DNA of 44,273 bases from Nannocystaceae bacterium (lineage in GTDB: Bacteria; Myxococcota_A; Polyangia; Nannocystales; Nannocystaceae), in assembly GCA_019694555.1 (NCBI GenBank), contig JAIBBS010000054.1, positions 1 to 44,273 on the forward strand. The letters run 5' to 3'. The notes below the pieces were generated by a model. That model did no database searches and was not told the DNA's origin. It saw nothing but the letters and a program-made list of their open reading frames with translations. Both the position numbers and the translations under genes were made by a program. Shown one piece after another: positions 8,089 to 17,094 of this stretch (position 1 is the stretch's first letter; every line of letters begins with the position of its first letter).

Positions 8089-8952
8089 TCAATCCTCGCA
8101 CATGCGCTGCCAGTCGACGCCATGCCGCGTCACCGCAGCGGTGCCACCGCCTGCGCGGGTCAGCGTCGCGCGCACGCTGAAGGGCACCTCCGTGCTGGCC
8201 ATCGCGATCATGTGATACGGCCCCGGCGTGACCGGCAGCTCGAGCCGCTCGCGTCGCACGGTCTCGCCGTTGCGCTGCGCCGCGCTCTCGCTGCGCGTGG
8301 GCGTGACGAGTCTGGACATGCCGCTGTTGTGCTCGGAGATCCGCAGCGTGCAATCGCTGCAGCGCTGCGGCCAATCGAGCTCGAGCACCAGCGTGCCCGC
8401 GTGCGCCGGCGCGATGACCAGCTGCGGCGTGGTCCCGACCATGCGCGTCGCGGTGTGCCCCTGCGCGACGCCGTCGGCCTCGAGGTTGGTCTCGCGGAAG
8501 TCCCAGCACGTCGACGTCGCCGGCGATCGGCCGGCCACGCAGCGCCCCGCGTCGCAGCGCGCCATCGGCAGCTCGATCGGCGGCTCGCACTCGGGCAAAG
8601 AACACGACTGCTCGATCGCACGCTCCATCGCCACCACCGCCGCGACCTCGCGCTCGCGGTGCACGTAGTACGGTCCGTGCGGGCACAGCCCCGGCCACAT
8701 CTGCGCGCAATCGGAGTCGCGCGTGCACGTCCCGAGCTCCGCGCGCGCGGCGAGGTACGCCTCGATGCGGCCCTCGCAGCTGCTCGCGGTCGACGGCGCC
8801 GCGGCCGGGTCGCGCGGCGGCGTGTGGGCCGGCGGCGATGCGGCGGCCGCGGGCGGCGGCGCCGCGAGCGGCGCGGGCGACGACGGTGTCGGCTCGCTGC
8901 GGGTGCAGCCGGCCAGTGCGATCGCGGCGAGGACGGTGCGCGCGCGCGGCAT
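8089..8952 (-). CDS. Cys-rich lipoprotein, unknown function
   Basis: The product has 287 aa. The signal MPRARTVLAAIALAGC gives a lipobox (LAGC) with lipid Cys at 16. A Pro/Ala-rich linker runs to about residue 55. Next is a domain with regularly spaced Cys (about nine between residues 59 and 150), including TCTRDSDCA and ARCDAGRCV. These resemble the short Cys motifs of other myxobacterial lipoproteins that end with a C-x-D/A-G-x-C turn. The C-terminal 140 residues look beta-rich. No enzyme motif is seen. The gene converges with the sigma factor gene and is divergent from the DprE1-like gene, with 71 bp between their start codons. Confidence 0.75.
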   Translation of the reverse strand: MPRARTVLAAIALAGCTRSEPTPSSPAPLAAPPPAAAASPPAHTPPRDPAAAPSTASSCEGRIEAYLAARAELGTCTRDSDCAQMWPGLCPHGPYYVHREREVAAVVAMERAIEQSCSLPECEPPIELPMARCDAGRCVAGRSPATSTCWDFRETNLEADGVAQGHTATRMVGTTPQLVIAPAHAGTLVLELDWPQRCSDCTLRISEHNSGMSRLVTPTRSESAAQRNGETVRRERLELPVTPGPYHMIAMASTEVPFSVRATLTRAGGGTAAVTRHGVDWQRMCED

Positions 8953-9023
8953 GCCGCGAGGATCGCACGACCGCGGGCTCCGAGCGCGCGAACGCGGTGC
9001 CTGCTACGCTGCGCAGGCCCACG

Positions 9024-10421
9024 ATGCCCGACGCGGTCGCCATCGCACCGACGCGCTCGCTCGCATTGCCCGAGTCCGCCATGGTCGAGCTCGCGGGCTG
9101 GGGCGCGAACGCACGGGTGCCGTGTCGGCTGGTCACGGCCGACAGCCCCGCCGAGCTGGCGCGGCGGCTCGATCGGCGCGGCACGATCGCGCGCGGGCTC
9201 GGCCGCAGCTACGGCGACGCGGCGACCAACCGCGGGGGCCAGGTGCTGGGCATCACCGGGCTCGATCGCTACCTCGGCTTCGACGAGGCCACCGCGACGC
9301 TGCGGTGCGAGGCCGGCGTCAGCCTGGCGCAGATCATCGCCGACTTCGCGCCGCGCGGGCTGTTCCCGATGATCACGCCGGGAACCAAGTACGTCACCGT
9401 CGGCGGCTGCATCGCCAACGACATCCACGGCAAGGCCCACCACGCGCAGGGCAGCTTCGCCAGCTGCGTCGATGCCATCACCGTGCTGCTCGCCAGCGGC
9501 GACATCGTCGAGGCCTCGCGCACCGAGCACCCGGATCTGTTCTGGGGCTGCTTCGGTGGCATGGGCTTGCTGGGCGTGATCCTGACCGCGACGATCCGGC
9601 TGCGCCGCATCGAGACCTGCTACTTCACGCAACGCGCATTCGTGCTGCCGCACCTCGACGCGATGCTCGACGCGCTCGACGAGCACGACCGCGAGTTCCC
9701 CTACTCGGTCGCGACCATCGACGTCGTCGCCCACGGCGCGCAGCTGGGCCGCGGTGTGCTGGTGGTCGGCGACCATGCCACGCGCGAGCAGCTGCCGCCG
9801 GGCCTGCGCGACGATCCGCTGCGCGTCTCGGGCCCGCCGCGGGTCACGGTGCCTTTCGATCTGCCGCAGCTGTCGCTCAATCGCGTGACCGTGCGCGCGG
9901 TCAATGCCGTGATCCAGGGCATGCTGCGCCGGACCGCGCCGGTGGGCCACTACGAGGGCTTCTTCTACCCGCTCGACAAGATCGGCCACTGGAATCGCGG
10001 CTACGGCCGCCGCGGATTCACGCAGTATCAATTCGTGATCCCGTTCGAGCGCGGACGCGAGGCCATGCGGCGAATCCTCGACACCATCATCGGTGCCGGG
10101 CAGCTGCCATTTCTGAATGTGCTCAAGCGCATGGGCCCCGCCAGCGACGGCGTGCTGTCGTTTCCCGCGCCCGGCTACACCCTGGCGATCGACTTTCCCA
10201 TCCGCGACGGCACCGTCGAGCTGCTGCACCGGCTCGACGCGCTCGTGCTCGACGCCGGCGGCCGCATCTACCTCGGCAAGGACAGCTTCGTGCAGGCCGA
10301 GATGTTCGCGCGCATGGTTCCCGCGATCGAGCGCTGGCGCGCGATCAAGCGCCGCTACGATCCCCAGGGCGTGTTCACCTCGGATCTGGCGCGCCGCGTG
10401 GGCTTGGTCGAGCCGGCGTAG
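9024..10421 (+). CDS. DprE1-like FAD-dependent oxidase
   Basis: The product has 465 aa, close to the usual length of DprE1 (decaprenylphosphoryl-beta-D-ribose oxidase). The FAD-binding half has RGLGRSYGDAATN (57-69) and MITPGTKYVTVGG followed by NDIHGKAHH (116-140), the latter matching the DprE1 region with the conserved His. The substrate half has QYQFVIP (334-340), FLNVLKRMGP (363-372), DFPIRDG (390-396) and a Lys in GKDS (419), matching the catalytic Lys. The position equivalent to the Cys targeted by benzothiazinones in mycobacterial DprE1 is Ala388. DprE1 works with the reductase DprE2 to make decaprenylphosphoryl arabinose, but no DprE2 gene is adjacent, so the substrate may be another polyprenyl-linked or free sugar. 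TACGCT lies 13 nt before the ATG. Confidence 0.88.
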   Translation: MPDAVAIAPTRSLALPESAMVELAGWGANARVPCRLVTADSPAELARRLDRRGTIARGLGRSYGDAATNRGGQVLGITGLDRYLGFDEATATLRCEAGVSLAQIIADFAPRGLFPMITPGTKYVTVGGCIANDIHGKAHHAQGSFASCVDAITVLLASGDIVEASRTEHPDLFWGCFGGMGLLGVILTATIRLRRIETCYFTQRAFVLPHLDAMLDALDEHDREFPYSVATIDVVAHGAQLGRGVLVVGDHATREQLPPGLRDDPLRVSGPPRVTVPFDLPQLSLNRVTVRAVNAVIQGMLRRTAPVGHYEGFFYPLDKIGHWNRGYGRRGFTQYQFVIPFERGREAMRRILDTIIGAGQLPFLNVLKRMGPASDGVLSFPAPGYTLAIDFPIRDGTVELLHRLDALVLDAGGRIYLGKDSFVQAEMFARMVPAIERWRAIKRRYDPQGVFTSDLARRVGLVEPA

Positions 10422-10526
10422 CCGCGCGTGGGCGTGACCTCGACCGCGTCCTTGCCCGCGGTGCGGGGGCGCTTCGGGTGAGGTCCTACCGACGCGATCA
10501 CGGCCGCTGCTCGCATCCGCGACGGC

Positions 10527-11387
10527 TCAGGACGCGCAGCACAGATCGAGCGCGGTCGCGGTCGACGGTTCGCGGTGGCAACCCAACCGCCCCGGCATCA
10601 CCGTCGCCGAGCTGATCCCCGCGACCTGTCCGCACTCCTGCGACAGCGAGATCTCGCCGGCGGGATACACGGCGTTGCAATTCGTAGCGGCGAACAACGC
10701 GACGCGCGCGTCGCTGCACCAATCGAACATCGTGCAGTTGCACGCGTCGCATGCGAGCTCGACCAGGCTCTGACGCAGGACCGTGCCCTCGGGGCAACCC
10801 GACGGCGAGAGCACGCAGGCCTGTAGCGCCGCGTCGATGCACTGCGTCTGAGCCGGGGGACGGCACAACGTCCATTGCTGGGTCTGCTCCGACAGCCCCA
10901 GCACGCTCTCGCCGTTGCAGATCTCCTCGTTCGCGGTGGGTGCAGTCCCGGCGCGATCGGTGCCCGAGTGCTCGATCACCGGAATGCCGCACGGACCGGC
11001 GCCGAAGGTCAGATTCTCCGTCGCGCACGCGGGCCCGTCCACGAACAGCGTGCCGGAGCAATCCGTCGACTGCTCGCCGCAATCGCACGAGCAGCGCGCG
11101 GCCTCGTCGACGTCGTACAGCGTGCGCGCCACCGACCAGCCTTCGGGACACGCGGCGTCTTGCCCTTGGGGTCCGGGCACGGCCACGAACCATTCCGAGT
11201 ACGGCTCGGTCAGCGGCGCCGGCAGCACCACGTCGGCACCGCACTCGGGGCCACCGGTGCCCGACGACGACGTGCCGGGCGACGAATCGTCCTGGCTTGC
11301 GGCGCCGCTCTCGTTGAAACATCCACCCGCGAGGGCCAGCGCGCACACCAGCGCACGCAAGGAACGCGGCTCGAGCTGTGACGACAC
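10527..11387 (-). CDS. Cys-rich lipoprotein, intact copy
   Basis: The product has 286 aa with a GTG start. The signal has lipobox LAGGC (lipid Cys 23) followed by an Asp/Ser/Gly-rich linker. The mature part has about twenty Cys, among them CSCDCGEQSTDC, CNCTMFDWC and a terminal LCCAS, indicating a disulfide-stabilised extracellular or periplasmic domain. I do not recognise it. The first 79 residues are duplicated at 17211-17448. The gene originally followed the large membrane protein now at 17510-19957, separated by 61 bp; that link has been broken by the island. TAGGCT lies 9 nt before the start, so the gene may have its own promoter and survive the separation. Confidence 0.8.
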   Translation of the reverse strand: MSSQLEPRSLRALVCALALAGGCFNESGAASQDDSSPGTSSSGTGGPECGADVVLPAPLTEPYSEWFVAVPGPQGQDAACPEGWSVARTLYDVDEAARCSCDCGEQSTDCSGTLFVDGPACATENLTFGAGPCGIPVIEHSGTDRAGTAPTANEEICNGESVLGLSEQTQQWTLCRPPAQTQCIDAALQACVLSPSGCPEGTVLRQSLVELACDACNCTMFDWCSDARVALFAATNCNAVYPAGEISLSQECGQVAGISSATVMPGRLGCHREPSTATALDLCCAS

Positions 11388-11879
11388 GTAGCGCTCAGCC
11401 TACGGGACACGCCGTCGCGCGGTCAAGCGCGGGGGGATGCAGCGCGCGTCAACGCGTCCGCAGCAGTCGCATCGTGCACAGCACCAGCGCGGCATAGCAG
11501 CCCGCACCGATCGTCAGCGTCGCCGGGATGCCCCACGCCATCGATGTCGTCAGCGCCAGGCCGCTCGCGACCACGCCGCACGCACCGTTGAGGCCCCACA
11601 TCCACGGACCCAGCGCGGGCTTGTCCCCGCCGCCGATGCGCTCGCACAGCCGCAGGCCCAGCGGGAAACCCAGGCCCATGCCCAGCGCCGCGATCGCGAC
11701 CAGCCCCACGCCGGTGATCACACGCACCGGCGTGCCCGCGCCCGACAGCGCCGCCATCATCGGATCGAGCGCGAAGCCGACGCCGATGATCGCGATCGCG
11801 GGCAACAGCGGGAACCATCGCGCCCGCGTCGGGCGGCCGGCGTCGTCGACCAGCTGCAGGCGCGCCGATGCGAGGCTGC
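11150..11879. repeat. 730-bp direct repeat, left copy
   Basis: Every base from 11150 to 11879 that I compared matches 17211-17940 at a constant offset of 6,061, apart from one difference: G at 11859 against C at 17920. It spans the first 79 codons of the Cys-rich lipoprotein, the 61-bp gap and the last 143 codons of the membrane protein. Similarity stops abruptly at both ends. Confidence 0.95.
11449..11879 (-). pseudogene. C-terminal remnant of the membrane SpeE-like protein
   Basis: This is the last 143 codons, including the stop, of the 815-aa protein encoded at 17510-19957. It is cut at 11879 where the island begins. It lacks the first membrane helices and the whole SAM-binding domain, so it cannot function as the parent protein does. 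The one base difference between the copies changes a Val in the parent to Leu here (RVQLVDD to RLQLVDD), close to the break. Confidence 0.92.
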
Positions 11880-12199
11880 GAGCGATCTCACGGTGCGTGC
11901 GGCCCAGGCCCCACTTCTGGCGAAGAATTTTCTCGGATGCGATGCATGGGCAGTCTCGGGGTCGTCACGGCCATGAGGGGGTGCGACGGCCGCGACGTCC
12001 GCGACCAGATCCGCCTGTCGCTCCCATCTTCGTGTTCAAGACCGACCGATCTCCGCGTTCCTGAGCGATTTGCATTTGACCAGACCGACGAACGAATCGG
12101 CGCGGGCGCATGTCGGCCGCGGTCGAACCGTAGCCGACATGGTCGCACCACGGGCGGCTCCTCTCCGCGCTGGCCGTTCGGTCGCGCGAACCTCGGCGC

Positions 12200-12227
12200 T
12201 TGACGACGCCAGCGAGACGTGTAGCGT
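12200..12227 (+). promoter_or_regulatory. Possible promoter of the FG-GAP lipoprotein gene
   Basis: TTGACG at 12200-12205 and TAGCGT at 12222-12227 are separated by 16 bp and lie 28 bp before the GTG at 12256. This leaves room for a normal leader with the Shine-Dalgarno sequence at 12239. Confidence 0.35.
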
Positions 12228-12238
12228 AGTGAGGTTCC

Positions 12239-12247
12239 AGGAGGAGG
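12239..12247 (+). promoter_or_regulatory. Strong ribosome binding site, AGGAGGAGG
   Basis: AGGAGGAGG ends 8 nt before the GTG at 12256 and fixes that codon as the start. Such a strong site is unusual in this window; the second island gene has one too (AGGAGG at 13681-13686). Confidence 0.75.
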
Positions 12248-12255
12248 TTCGCGGC

Positions 12256-13644
12256 GTGCGAGCTCCGTCGTCGACAAGGTGCCGCTGCGGAATCGGGGTC
12301 TGTGCCGCGATCATCGGCTCTGCTTGTTCTCCGCGCGGAGATTCTGCGGTGACGACCACCGGCGCCGAGTCGAACACCTCGTCGATGTCGACTGTCTCGA
12401 CGTCGACCTCGAGCGAGAGCGAGGCGACCACCGCGAGCACCTCGTCCGCGGCGACGACCGGTTCGAGCTCGGCCACGGGCGGGCTCCCCGTCGGATGCGA
12501 CGATGGCGTCGTCGATCCGGGCCAGTATTGCTTCAAGTCAGTCTGGCTCCCTGACCTCGGCGAGCCCGCCACTTCGAAGACCGGGAGCGCGGCGGCGCTC
12601 GACATCGACGGTGATGGTCGAGACGAGCTCATCGTCGAGACACTCGGGACCCCGGCCGGCGTCAACACACCGATCTGGTACGACGATGGCGAGCTACAAC
12701 CGGGGCTCGGAGTCGTCGGAGCCGAGGACTTCAACGAGTGGCTGCCCTGGGATTGGGATTCGGACGATCGCGTCGACCTCGTCGCCCTGCCGAAGCAGAG
12801 TTCGGGCGAGGCGCTGGTGATGCGCAACGCGAGCGATGGGCTAGTAGATGCCGAGCACGTCGTCGTCTCCGATCAGGACGAGTTCCTCGTCAACGGATCG
12901 ATCGTACCGATCGACGCCGATGGGGACGGGGTGCTGGAGTTCCTCGTCGCTGTCGAGTTTCCGCTCGACGCCAAGGGTGCTCACCTCAGGAAACTGGTCG
13001 GAGAGTCTTGGATCGATCACGGTTCCATCCTGCCTCTTCCCGGTTGCGGCGCCTCCGGTCGTCGCGTTTACGCCGACTTCGATGAGGACGGGCACGTCGA
13101 CGTGGCGATCCACGACAACGTTACCGCGTGCAAGCCCTACCCCGAGGAGTACGATCCGGAGTTCCATCGCTTCACCTCGCTGCGCGCCGATTCTGCCGAT
13201 GGACAGGTCGCGCTTGTCGGGAGCTTCCCAACCGGCGGCTACGGGGAGGCCGGGATGTGGGCCGCGGACTTCGACGGGGACGAGCACGTCGACGTCGCGA
13301 TCCAGCTTCAGGCGACGGTTGCGGTCGCCATCCATCACGGCGGCGGCGATGGGAGCTTCGCCGCGCCCGAGCTCGTCGCTCAGCTTCCCGGCGTGGACGG
13401 GAACTGGCGGCTCGACGACCTGGCCGATTTCGACGGGGACGGAGACATCGAGTTTCTCGGCGGCGCGGGAGAGCGGCGCTTCATCGTCGAGGATCTCGGC
13501 GGCTCTCCAAACCTCGTTGACGTTCCCAGTTCCACGCCGGCAGTCATGGTGCACGCCGACCTCAACGGCGATGGCATAGCCGACTTCCTCGATGCTGGGA
13601 TCGCGCGGACGGGCGACAAGTTCGTCATGTTGTCGATCCCTTGA
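12256..13644 (+). CDS. FG-GAP/VCBS-repeat lipoprotein
   Basis: The product has 462 aa. The frame is open further upstream to 12070, but the GTG at 12256 has a strong Shine-Dalgarno sequence and gives a plausible lipoprotein signal ending in IIGSAC (lipid Cys 24). A Ser/Thr/Glu linker runs to about residue 75, followed by DDGVVDPGQYCF, related to the DUF4215 motif. The rest contains about seven Asp-rich loops of the type D-x-D/N-x-D-G-x-x-D/E, for example DIDGDGRDEL, DFDEDGHVDV and DLNGDGIADF. These are the calcium-binding loops of FG-GAP or integrin-alpha-like propeller blades. A surface calcium-dependent binding protein is inferred. It lies 48 bp before the hydrolase gene on the same strand and probably shares its message. 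Confidence 0.82.
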   Translation: MRAPSSTRCRCGIGVCAAIIGSACSPRGDSAVTTTGAESNTSSMSTVSTSTSSESEATTASTSSAATTGSSSATGGLPVGCDDGVVDPGQYCFKSVWLPDLGEPATSKTGSAAALDIDGDGRDELIVETLGTPAGVNTPIWYDDGELQPGLGVVGAEDFNEWLPWDWDSDDRVDLVALPKQSSGEALVMRNASDGLVDAEHVVVSDQDEFLVNGSIVPIDADGDGVLEFLVAVEFPLDAKGAHLRKLVGESWIDHGSILPLPGCGASGRRVYADFDEDGHVDVAIHDNVTACKPYPEEYDPEFHRFTSLRADSADGQVALVGSFPTGGYGEAGMWAADFDGDEHVDVAIQLQATVAVAIHHGGGDGSFAAPELVAQLPGVDGNWRLDDLADFDGDGDIEFLGGAGERRFIVEDLGGSPNLVDVPSSTPAVMVHADLNGDGIADFLDAGIARTGDKFVMLSIP

Positions 13645-13692
13645 CGCTCGCTTCACCTAAGCCTGACAACCCGGTCGTGAAGGAGGAGTGCC

Positions 13693-16600
13693 GTGCACAG
13701 GATCCGTACGGCAGTTCTGCGTTCGTCAACCGCCGTAGTCGCGATCTCGGCGATCGCTTGTGGGGACGACGTCGCCCTCGGCGAGGGAGGATCGGGTGTG
13801 TTCACGACGGGTGAAGCGACGGCGACCGAGGGGTCGACATCGACGAGCAGCACCACCGAAGTCGATTCGGGCGCCGACGAGACAGGTGGCATGAGTGGTG
13901 GTGGCGGCGGATTCCCTTGCTCGATGCAAGGCATGTTCGACGTGTACGAGCCCCACCTTCCCGACACGCTCGTCGCCGAGGATTTCGCGGAGGACGTCGA
14001 CCCCAGCGTCGTATGCGACTTCGACGAGATCGTCGACGGTGACGGCATCGATAGCGACAGGCTCGACACGAACGCGTCCGGAGGGGTCGACACTTTCGAC
14101 GTCTTTGTCTACCGGCCGGCGGACAACCTCGGCGATTGGCCCGACGCGCCACCGCACCCCGCGATCTTCTTCGCGCCGGGTCGCGGTCTCAATCTCGTGA
14201 ACCGCGGCGGTGACCTCACGAACTCCAACAACCACCTGTACTGGCCGTTCTTCGAATCGCTCACCGAGGCGGGCTTCGTCGTGGTTGCGATCGAACCGAG
14301 CAACAACGACTGGAGCGGGGGGAAGCGGAAGGCCGCCCTCGCGTGCGCGATGCTCTGGGCGCGCGACGAAACCAACGGCTGGGCAGGAGCTGGCGCCGCC
14401 CACCTGGCAGACGCCGCAGTGATCATGGGCCACAGTCGCGGCGGTTCCGGGGCGAATCGCCTGTCGAAAGCGCTGGGCTGTCTGGCTTCGCAGGATCCGG
14501 AGGGCGACGGCTGCTGCTTCGCACCGGACACCTGCGATGCGTACGACGATCTGCCGGCGTCGACGACCCTCGATAGCTACGAGCTGTGCTCAACGGTCGC
14601 GATCGCACCCCGATGGAACGGCGGCGATGAGACGCGTGTGCTCGACGCAGACGCTGCCCCCTACCTCGCGGTGCAAGGCAGCATCGACGACGACGTCTTG
14701 GGACAGGGCATGCCGGCCTACGACGCGAATGTGAGCGAGGACGACGTCGTCGCCAACGATCCGTCGACGCTGCGAAGTACCGACAAGGTCGCCATCTGGG
14801 TGTACGGTCCGACGCACCGCGCGTGGGGCGGCACGATGAGTTCGCTCGGAGTGCGAGGGCGCGATCAGGCGCTCGCGACGGGCCCCTACTACGTCGAGCA
14901 GTTCCTTCGATGGCAGCTCTTCCGCGACATGGACGCGCGTGAGTCCGTCCTCGCGCCGATGCTCCCGTTCCCGGGTCAGTCCGATTTCCCGGCCGGCATT
15001 TGGTCGTCGGGGTTGTGGACGGTGGACGGCACGAGCTCGGCCGACCCCGACCTCGCGGTGTACTACGAGGGCGATGGCGACGAGCTCGTCGGCGCCGGCC
15101 GGCCGCTCGTCTTCGGCAACTACACGCAGGGGACCATCGCCGAGGGCGCTGATCGCTTGGTTGTCGATAGCCTCGCGCGGGGCAATGACACCGACGATTG
15201 CGATGGCGTCTTCGGCGACTCGACCCTCGGCGGCGCTCTGACGTTCGCGCCCCTGGCGGGAGGCGGCGGATCGACCGTGTGCCAGGGCCCGGCCTCGGTC
15301 ACGGTGGGCGCCGCTGGGCTCGGCTCGGTGCATGACACAGAGGCGCTGGAGCTCGCATGGGGCGACGGCGCGCCCGGACTCCAGGCGGACTGGTCGCTGC
15401 TCGACGCGCAGGCCGATCCGTTGTCGACCGTCCGCAACTTCACCCACCTGAGCATCCGACTCGCCAACCTCGCGGATGATTGCCCGACGGTCCCCGACGA
15501 ATTCACGGTCGAAGTCGAACTGGAGTTCGAGAACGGCGGGCAGCTCGAGCAGCGATTCGTCACCACGAACGTCATCGTCGACGAGCACGGCGAAGATGTT
15601 CTGTCAGCGGACCTGATCAACACGATCTGCGCAAGCAGCCAGTTCATGCCGGCGATCCGCATCCCGCTCGTCGAGTTCTGCGACCAGGGCATGACCGCGA
15701 TCGACTCGATCACGGCAGTGCGCGTTCGCTTCCCGAATTCCGACGTCCGTCACCACGCGATGATCGACTCCACCGAGTTCACGAGGGACCCGAGCGCGGC
15801 CGGGACGGAGACCTGTCCGCAAGCGCGCCACGACTGGAACTGCGAAGCGACGAACACCCTGGTCGCAACGGAGACCTCGTGCGCCGGTGAGCCGACGCCG
15901 ACCTGCTCGCCGGGCGACGTGAGCACCAATCCGGCCCCGCTTCCTGTTGTGCCTGCGATGGGCGAGCAGGAGGCGTTCGACGGATGGGTCGTTCACTCGC
16001 CGCGCGGATGGATCGTGGACGCGGAATCGCCGACTGGGGACGAGCTCGACGCGATCATCTCGCTCTGTGTCGTGGCGTGCGAGCTGGAATGGTCCGACAA
16101 CCCGTTCGTCGAGCCGAACTGTTCGGATGAGGGCGCGTTCGAGACGCCGACGGTCCGTGCCACACCCGGCCGAGGCGCGGTGCACAGGATCCCCGCGGCC
16201 TACGAGGACGGCACTGACCTGTTCGTCGGCCAGTCGCTCGACTGCAACCTCGAGTCCGACTGCTGCGAGAGCTTCGACGAGGGGCTCTGTGCCGCGAGCC
16301 CGCGGAGGACTTCTGCAGCGCAGGAGCCGGTGGGTCGCGGTGAGGAGTGGCTCCTTACGGTCGCCGGCGCCGTCGGAGCCGACTCCTCGTTCGCGGAGTC
16401 GCCCGTGTACGCCTCGCTTGAGGGAGTCGTGGGCTACTCGGAGTGCGTCGAGGGCAACGTCGAGGGGCCGTGTCCGTTCTATCTGGGCTCACTTGAGCTC
16501 GAGCTCGCCGAGCCGCTCACCATCGTGCTCGACTGCGGCTCGCCTGCGACGCACGTGCTCGAGTCGTTGACGATCAGCCTCGTGCAGCCCGCGTTCGGCA

Positions 16601-17094
16601 TGGCAGAAGAAGATACGGACTGGAAAGCATTCCCTCCCGGAGCGCTCGTGTTCGAAGGACAGGGCGAGGTGGACGGGATGCCCTTCCACGTCGTGCGCTC
16701 GAACGAAGAGCCGATCTACGTGTACGGGAGCGAAGGGTGGATCCAGCTGCAGGGGATCAACGGGTCGTTCATCCAGTTCAACGTACCTTGCGGCGAGGAG
16801 CTGGCGGATCTGCTCGCGTGGGTCGAGTTCGACGCCATCGATTGGCCGGGCGAGCCGCCGGCGATCTTCATCGACGTTCCGTCCGAGGTGGAATGCCCCG
16901 GAACCGTCCCGCTCGAACACACGACGTGGGATGAGGAAAGCGACTTTGCGAGCCTGCGCTGGCTCGTCGACGGCGTCCTCTTGGAGGACGAGACGACCAG
17001 CGTCGACTTCACCACCGGTCATGAGCTGACCGCGATCGTCCGCGATGAACGCGGCGCGACGAAGACAGCAACGAAGCTGATCACCTGCGAGTGA
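13693..17094 (+). CDS. Large lipoprotein with alpha/beta-hydrolase domain
   Basis: The product has 1133 aa. The GTG start lies 6 nt after AGGAGG. The lipoprotein signal ends in SAIAC (lipid Cys 23) and is followed by a Thr/Ser/Glu linker. Residues of about 80-410 form an alpha/beta-hydrolase related to chlorophyllase, dienelactone and PET hydrolases: the nucleophile elbow is GHSRGGSGAN (Ser248), with candidate acid Asp332-334 after YLAVQGS and His375 in YGPTHRAW. The remaining 700 residues are beta-rich, with several Cys pairs. The extreme C-terminus, about 70 residues with WLVDGVLLEDETTS, looks like a PKD or Ig-like fold. The substrate is unknown; an ester of a polymer or lipid at the cell surface is possible. 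It is one of the two island genes. Confidence 0.82.
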   Translation: MHRIRTAVLRSSTAVVAISAIACGDDVALGEGGSGVFTTGEATATEGSTSTSSTTEVDSGADETGGMSGGGGGFPCSMQGMFDVYEPHLPDTLVAEDFAEDVDPSVVCDFDEIVDGDGIDSDRLDTNASGGVDTFDVFVYRPADNLGDWPDAPPHPAIFFAPGRGLNLVNRGGDLTNSNNHLYWPFFESLTEAGFVVVAIEPSNNDWSGGKRKAALACAMLWARDETNGWAGAGAAHLADAAVIMGHSRGGSGANRLSKALGCLASQDPEGDGCCFAPDTCDAYDDLPASTTLDSYELCSTVAIAPRWNGGDETRVLDADAAPYLAVQGSIDDDVLGQGMPAYDANVSEDDVVANDPSTLRSTDKVAIWVYGPTHRAWGGTMSSLGVRGRDQALATGPYYVEQFLRWQLFRDMDARESVLAPMLPFPGQSDFPAGIWSSGLWTVDGTSSADPDLAVYYEGDGDELVGAGRPLVFGNYTQGTIAEGADRLVVDSLARGNDTDDCDGVFGDSTLGGALTFAPLAGGGGSTVCQGPASVTVGAAGLGSVHDTEALELAWGDGAPGLQADWSLLDAQADPLSTVRNFTHLSIRLANLADDCPTVPDEFTVEVELEFENGGQLEQRFVTTNVIVDEHGEDVLSADLINTICASSQFMPAIRIPLVEFCDQGMTAIDSITAVRVRFPNSDVRHHAMIDSTEFTRDPSAAGTETCPQARHDWNCEATNTLVATETSCAGEPTPTCSPGDVSTNPAPLPVVPAMGEQEAFDGWVVHSPRGWIVDAESPTGDELDAIISLCVVACELEWSDNPFVEPNCSDEGAFETPTVRATPGRGAVHRIPAAYEDGTDLFVGQSLDCNLESDCCESFDEGLCAASPRRTSAAQEPVGRGEEWLLTVAGAVGADSSFAESPVYASLEGVVGYSECVEGNVEGPCPFYLGSLELELAEPLTIVLDCGSPATHVLESLTISLVQPAFGMAEEDTDWKAFPPGALVFEGQGEVDGMPFHVVRSNEEPIYVYGSEGWIQLQGINGSFIQFNVPCGEELADLLAWVEFDAIDWPGEPPAIFIDVPSEVECPGTVPLEHTTWDEESDFASLRWLVDGVLLEDETTSVDFTTGHELTAIVRDERGATKTATKLITCE

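Larger units (their letters stand above)
11880..12255. other. Non-coding left end of the island
   Basis: These 376 bp hold no convincing gene. The reading frames open here are short, lack signal or domain motifs and differ in amino-acid character from the neighbours. The stretch is more AT-rich in places (gaagaattttctcggatg near 11920). A possible promoter and a strong ribosome binding site for the next gene lie at its right end. Confidence 0.6.

Noticed and set aside
10422..10526. Possible terminator between the convergent DprE1-like and Cys-rich lipoprotein genes
   Set aside because: Only imperfect GC-rich pairing and no T-run on either strand.
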